51,411 nucleotides of DNA. Source: Pholiota molesta (taxonomy: Eukaryota > Basidiomycota > Agaricomycetes > Agaricales > Strophariaceae). A program made the position numbers and the translations under genes. Location: the NCBI GenBank assembly GCA_014925825.1, contig JACGCK010000283.1, positions 1-51,411 on the forward strand. The letters are read 5' to 3'. The notes under the pieces were generated by a model, which did no database searches, was not told where the DNA came from, and saw nothing but the letters and a program-made list of their open reading frames with translations. Positions 46,157 through 51,411 of this stretch are shown here, in pieces (the first letter of the stretch is position 1; the number at the start of each line of letters is the position of its first letter).

Positions 46157-46647
46157 ATCCTTGTCAAGGCATCAAAAAAAAGCGACTTGATATGTACACC
46201 CTTCGTAGTCTACGTAGCAGTCGTAACGCAGGCGTGTATCCATTCCGTTATTGGTAAAATGCTCAGAATTATGATTGTACGCCTCAGGTCCCATCGGAGA
46301 GCAGATATGAAGCTGTAAAAAAAAACGTCATCGGTGGCTTGCGCACCGATACGCAGTGATTTCCATTGACATAAATACAAGTCACGTTTAAAGCGTTAAA
46401 TAAACATATGCTAAGGAAAAGGAAAACTTTGGTAAGCAGCACTTCAGTCGCCTCCCTTCAATTCAATATCAAAGCTAAACGTCGTTTTGTAAAGTCATCT
46501 CTTCAATAGGTTGAGCGTCTGTCGAAAAGTATCAAGAATGGGTTATCAATTTGTCAATATATATCAACTCTCCGAATCTAAATCGGCTACCAAATAAAGG
46601 TAGTGATATATACATACACCTCCACGCTTTACAAGAATACTTCACCG
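46157..46647. other. Convergent intergenic space
   Basis: The first 45 bases repeat the GH54 copy 1 3' flank (TGATATGTACACC). The rest is AT-rich with no gene seen; it is the 3' region shared by the GH54 copy and the minus-strand gene ending at 46648. Confidence 0.5.
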
Positions 46648-47821
46648 CTAGCGATCATGGGTAATAACAATTTCATATCCGAGAATGGGAACCCACGTAT
46701 TAGTGTGTTTGTAATAGTTCAACGAGAAGAGGCGCAGTTTTTTCATGTCGATCTGGCGGAGATCCCATCTTCTACTAGTTTCGTCCAAAACCTGGACCTG
46801 CAACATTTAGACGTTAGTTTACTTATTACGCAGAGACGAGATTTGAGGTATATACATACATTTTTGCCGTTCATAATGTCTGTAACTGCCTTGGTGCCAA
46901 TGCTGAAAGCAAGGATGGCGGCAAGCTGTGCTCGCGTGAGTGTCGACGCCTCATAGATGCGGACGTTCCGCCGAACGAGTCCAGGCCACTACAGGAGATC
47001 AATGACAGTTTTTCAGTATTAAATAAAGGCTCACTTCAAAATGCAAATTCGCCGTCTTCAAGCCATAACGCTTGAACACCTCCTCGCTTTCCTCGTCCAA
47101 GTGGCACCCTCCTGTCATTAGCGTTCGGATAGAAGGGCCTGGCATATCCCTTACAGCAAACTCAATCACATACTCCGCATCCGTGCAATACTCTGCAGCG
47201 CGCGGACAGACGATTGGGTTGAAAATGTCGACATCCAGAAGCTTCACTCTCTGCCCAGGCTTGGCCCGAGCCCAGTTTATCGGTCGGCGTGTGGAAGGCT
47301 GTTTCTGGGAGTCGCTAGCAATAGAGCGGTACTTTCTAAGGTGGGGTGTCCCATCGGACGCGCCTTCGGTGGCCCTGGACGGACGCGCGTAAGGGGGTGT
47401 ATGGGGCGCGGCACGGGAAGAAGACGCCTTCAGAGTGTGGTCGGACGTGTTATCAGACCTTGCGCTGCGAGATGCTCGCTGCGGGGTCGAGTGTGGTGTG
47501 TATGTTACGCCTAGCCCGGTTGGAGTGATGGGTGTCTGATCCATTAGCAAGGAGGTCGGTAGCGGTGTACGTCGACCTGCGTGCCCAGTCTTCATAAAAT
47601 ATCAGAATCAACTTCTGCAGGTGCTAAATAATAGTATTACTAACCTCAGAATTGTGTGCTACACTTGCAAGGAGAGACGCAAAAGAGGGTAATTGAACAT
47701 CGTCAGCGGGGCCCTGAGGTGGAGAGCCTTGCATTTGTGCTGCTGCAGATGCTTGGTCGTAGCGTGCGGGTATGGAAAGAGGTTGTTGGACAAAACTTTG
47801 AAGGCGCATCCGCAGGTTCAT
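46648..47821 (-). CDS. Uncharacterised basidiomycete protein, 336 residues
   Basis: Function unknown. Four exons, 47821-47645, 47589-47035, 46988-46860 and 46797-46648, join in phase with GT-AG introns of 55, 46 and 62 nt. The N-terminal half is Ser/Thr/Pro-rich and probably disordered, with one hydrophobic start (LPSFASLLASVAHN). The ordered half has conserved-looking stretches: RVKLLDVDIFNP, C-x12-AEYVIEFAVRDMPGPSI, LHFEWPGLVRRNVRIYE, LTRAQLAAILAFSIGTKAV and NTWVPILGYEIVITHD. I recall similar orphan proteins being frequent in Agaricomycetes, but no domain name applies. The start at 47821 is the first ATG in the frame. It is the only gene between GH54 copy 2 and the aminopeptidase. Confidence 0.65.
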
Positions 47822-48354
47822 ATATAGTGCTTCCAAGGCCCACAAACAGACCAGTTGCTTGAACCGTTTGGCTGGGTGTCGACGAGCCACATAGAAGAGA
47901 TTTCATAAACTACTGGCCCCGACGCTTTCAGGATATATATTGCCACAATTTGGCCGATGGCCTTCCCATTGTCACCAAGCGCACGTCAGATAGCAGGAAT
48001 GCTTCTATATTTCCGAGCGCTTTTTGAGGACGAGAAGCCACAATGGCAAAGCAAGCGTCAAAGCCTCCTGGTGATGGAAGACAGACGGTGAGATCGTCAC
48101 TTCAATTGCCAGGGCCCAGTATGTTGCCAGTATGTTTCTTTACGTCGTCATGGCGTGGAATTGAAACATTAGCAATAGATTGTGCAATTAGTTCGTTGAA
48201 TAGTCAATAGTAGAGGCATTCAGCTAGAAGGTCTGGGTGAGAATTGGGACAAGTTGGCGGCAGCATCGTGAAAGAAGTGGTTGAAACTCCATAAAGATAG
48301 CGCCCGTTGATGAAATTGGAGCATTCAAGATATCGGTAATCGGTGACTGGTGGC
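47822..48354. other. Intergenic, promoter side of the orphan gene
   Basis: No gene or RNA recognised. It contains the upstream region of the gene ending at 46648 and runs into the NOG1-derived duplicate at 48355. Confidence 0.5.
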
Positions 48355-48930
48355 AAGCGAAAGGGAGGAAAGACACAAAGAAGATGATCTGGGACTCTTT
48401 TCTTTGCATCTCTGCCTATACATTTCTGTATTTTCCGATTACCCACCTCTTCAGGTTTTTCGCTTCATCTCATGTACGCTGGAGTATTCATCCACTAGAA
48501 ATCGACGATTTGATCGCAGCTCTACGTACACTATATATGTTACATCCGACGGGATATCTATCTTCGAGACAGACAACAAAACAAGCACAAAACAAGAATA
48601 AGACTGGAAAGGCAAGATCTATACTAAAAAGAGGTCGCCGAAGTATTGGTTTTTTCGAAGGAAGAGAGAAAGTAGTAATAAAAAAGGTAAAAGAAAAGAA
48701 TTCCGAGGAGATAAATGTCGTTCCGGTCGTGAATCGTGAGATCATGGTAGTTGTACAAGAAGAAAAAGGGATAAAGAAAAATCCTGCACTGTAAGAGGAT
48801 TCAGGAGATGTCGTCAGGCTGGATAAGAGGGAGGAAAGATGGAAGGTGAAGAGGAAGGCACATCTATCGTTCAAAAGATGGAGAGGGGGTGTCGCGATGG
48901 GGGAAAAACACGAAAAAGGAAAGAAATGTC
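48355..48930 (+). pseudogene. NOG1: NOG1 C-terminus plus 3' flank, dispersed copy 2
   Basis: Starts GGCAAGCGAAAGGGAGG, giving [15 protein letters not shown], the last residues of NOG1, then nearly 550 bases of flank. The first ~110 bases of flank match the region after the genuine NOG1 stop (CTGTATTTTCC.GATTACCC.CCTCTTCAGGTTTTT). Beyond that, only this copy and the 43425/44026 copy agree with each other, so the flank at the NOG1 locus has been replaced. Confidence 0.8.
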
Positions 48931-48960
48931 CAGAAGAAGTCAAGAGCGTGAAGGAGATGG

Positions 48961-51411
48961 TTAATCCCAGTCGATAGTGAAACTACCAGCTGCGGGTGCG
49001 AGGCCTATGCCACGTTCCGCCTCTCGTTTGAGCCACTTCAGCGCGCGCTTGTCATCTTTGAGGAAAGGCGAGAGTTTGTCATAGCAGCGTTGATTATGAT
49101 CCTATAGAAAAGGCCTCGTTGTAAGCAATCCCGTGCTGTCGGCCACAGGAAAATGCAAAACACAAACCTTCAACCACTGTTTCTCCTCTTTGGTAAGCAT
49201 GGTTTCCTTGACCATCCTCGTTTGGATGGGACGCAAGTAAAGCGGTCGAAACCCAGCCATACGTCGCCATTGAATGAACCACGTGTCTACCATGAGGCCT
49301 CTCAAGTCAGTCAAGGTCTTTTGTTGTGCATTTGCGGGGTCAAAAGCTTACCTTGACTTTCTTGACAGCAAGCGCAGATTCAATCCGCATGCCCCATTTG
49401 CCTTCAAGGTCTGTAGATGATAATAGATTAGACACCGATCTGTCAAGGAGGACGCAATGTGTCGAAAGCACGTACAGAAACCTGGCTCGTTTGTGATAAC
49501 ATGGCCGGGCACAAGTGGACATTGCTGGCGAAGCTATGAGGGCCTTCGTGCACGCTCAAAAACGCGCCAAAGCCATGGCCAGTCCATGCTACAGAAGACC
49601 GGCAAATCACAATTAGGCCAAAAGTTATTATACCAACAAGCAAGATTATACACACATTATAGTTCAGACCATCTTTCCAAAGTGCTTTGCGTGCGAGGAC
49701 GTCCAGCTGACGGCCAGAAGTTCCTTCTGGAAAGATGGCAGTATCGATTGCGATCTATTCAATTGAAATAAGTACGGTAAGTTGACAGTGGAAAGCGCAA
49801 AAGAAGACGGAGAACGTACATGGCCTTGCAAACACGTGTATAAGCTTCGCACATTTCGGTTGTGGGTCGTCCAAAATGGACAGTCCTTGTCGTATCACAA
49901 GTGCCGTCGAAATATTGAGCGCCAGAATCACTGAAAAAGAGAAGCAAGTTGAGAACGTGCATGAAAGAATGAAAAAAATGGTCGAGACTACTTGAGATAA
50001 GGTAGGTCTCGTGAGATCATCGCCGCAGTTGCCTTCTTCGGTGAATAATGTGGCAACGCTGCGTTTGGCCCACTTGCAGAGATGTTTCATATGCTAATCC
50101 CATGAAGTGTTTGTTCTTGCGCCTGAACTCGGTCAGCCTGAAGCCAGCTTCGTACTCTGTGATATCATAGCCTTGCGCCAGCTTATATTCCAACCAGCGA
50201 GGAATCGTGTCTAAAAATTTCGAAATAAAAATTAGATGCCGCGACAGGGAAAAAGTGGGACATACGTATGAAACACCCGTCGCGCAAGTACGCCCTCCTC
50301 ATGCCTTCGATTTCTGTTCATTTTTCACGGACATCATATGCTCGATGAATGATGGAGCAATCGTGTATCGGATGTGCGTCAGCATGAGAGAGATGGCATA
50401 CGAGGTCTGCGGTGCGATCAAGACTTGCCTTCTCCCCATTCTCTGCGTCGAGGAACGGCCAGAGATCGGTGTACTGTTTTGCTCGACATCGATTGAATGG
50501 AGGTAGCAACGACATCTGGATGTAGTTTCTGCGACTCCACAAAGAGGTAAGATTTGTCCAGAGAGACAAGGAGATACGCGTGGAAAAGTGGGTTGTAGGA
50601 ATATCAGATCCACGGAGATTCAATGTATAAGCTAAGGAAAAATAAATTTGACATTGTGCGGAAAAGACTGCGGATGACGTACCGATGCAGGCCAAGGAAT
50701 GATCAAAGTCGCAGTATGTATTTGCGAAGGAGTAGCTTCTGCTTCGAATAGGAGGGTATGGAAGGCGGTTGGTCTCTAATCCATTCTTTGACTTTCGCTA
50801 GCTTATACTTCGCATCCCGACCTGCAAAATCTATGAATCATTTCCAAAGAGACGAATGGTATATAAAATACCGGCAAACTCGGTGGATTGTATGTACACC
50901 ATCTCGAGCGATTGGTCGGCTTCTCATCCAGATGAGATCGACAAGGTTTTGCGGTGGGTAAACCAACTTGGAGTCTATGCGTGTGTGTTGATCTTGGAGT
51001 TGATGAGGCGTAGCCTCTCATGCGAGATCATCGAGCGTCAATGCCAATTCTCGAATTCCTCACTCTTCCTGCAGAAAGAAATGAGTTTCGTAGAATGGGA
51101 AAATAAAAAACGCAATATACCATAAGCACTCGATCCAATCCTGCGCTCGCCCTGAGTACCAACTCTGATTAGAGTCAATTGTGATCCTCTCATCTTGCGC
51201 TTGAATCCAATACCGTGAATCGGTGAGCATGTAGGCATTATTACGCGTGATTATGGCCGTCCCAGCCGATCCTGTGAAGCTGCGCACATAAATCAGTACA
51301 GAAGCCGACATTCAACAAATAGCTTCATCATACCCGAATGATGACTCTCGACGTTTGTCACTTGCAGCGACATTATTCTGAGCCGTGCGCATCTTCGCTG
51401 GGAACATGCTA
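48961..51411 (-). pseudogene. Aminopeptidase P (Xaa-Pro), partial, many single-base indels
   Basis: M24B metallopeptidase of the aminopeptidase P type, which removes N-terminal residues before proline; it runs off the right edge. Recognisable parts in order: HVPSEDAHGSE, FGFTGSAGTAII, LTDSRYWIQAQDE, LNLRGSDIP, WLEYKLAQGYDITEYEAGF, DGTCDTTRTVHFGRP, TGHGFGAFLSVHEGPH, EGKWGMRIESALAVKK, MVKETMLTKEEKQWLK and RALKWLKREAERGIG, with stop TAA at 48961. Metal-site segments are present. Splice sites are good, but the frame breaks about ten times by one base. Examples: 51371-51376 (extra A, making TAA), about 51030, 50596, 50086, 49506 (GGG to GG) and 49228 (CCCC to CCC). Codons stay family-like between breaks, so decay is recent or the sequence is poorly polished. 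Confidence 0.85.

Noticed and set aside
1..51411. CRISPR arrays, rRNA and tRNA genes
   Set aside because: No regularly spaced repeats, no rRNA-like sequence, and no clear tRNA A- and B-box pair found by eye; a tRNA scan would be needed to exclude the last.

Overview
This window is nuclear DNA of a filamentous basidiomycete, most likely an Agaricomycete. Most coding genes are cut by many short introns (about 42-70 nt, GTRNGY donors, CTRAY-like branch points). The gene content also fits: F-box proteins with large leucine-rich bodies, a divergent G-alpha, HNH-type orphan proteins and a STAND/NACHT-like relic. Exon models below were built by eye, joining exons only where phase, splice signals and family sequence agreed.

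Layout. 1-7.5 kb: the 3' end of a reducing polyketide synthase (DH-KR-ACP in view), then two tandem copies of a short-chain dehydrogenase. The first is intact and the second is frameshifted, so this is the edge of a small biosynthetic cluster. 7.5-12.2 kb: mostly gene-free, with one five-exon orphan gene. 12.2-25.5 kb: an F-box gene, a NACHT-like relic that has lost its P-loop, COG3 (Golgi tethering) and a disordered orphan protein, then about 3 kb of decayed DNA and a second F-box-type gene. 25.8-28.7 kb: a G-protein alpha subunit gene of 16 exons, several of them microexons.

30-41 kb is a mosaic of segmental duplications. Three copies of an HNH-like gene lie around NOG1 (ribosome-biogenesis GTPase), one intact on + and two broken on -. 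Fragments of NOG1 itself and of its 5' neighbourhood are scattered between them. 41.9-46.2 kb holds a tandem pair of intronless secreted GH54 arabinofuranosidases, the second broken. Two further copies of the NOG1 last exon plus 3' flank lie downstream, at 43.4 and 48.35 kb. 46.6-47.8 kb is a four-exon orphan gene. The right end holds an aminopeptidase P gene with about ten single-base indels.

Recurring theme: single-copy housekeeping genes (COG3, NOG1, G-alpha) splice without error. The second SDR, second GH54, two of three HNH copies, the aminopeptidase and the PKS edge carry small indels, several in homopolymers. Either duplicates are decaying here or parts of the assembly are poorly polished; the sequence alone cannot decide.
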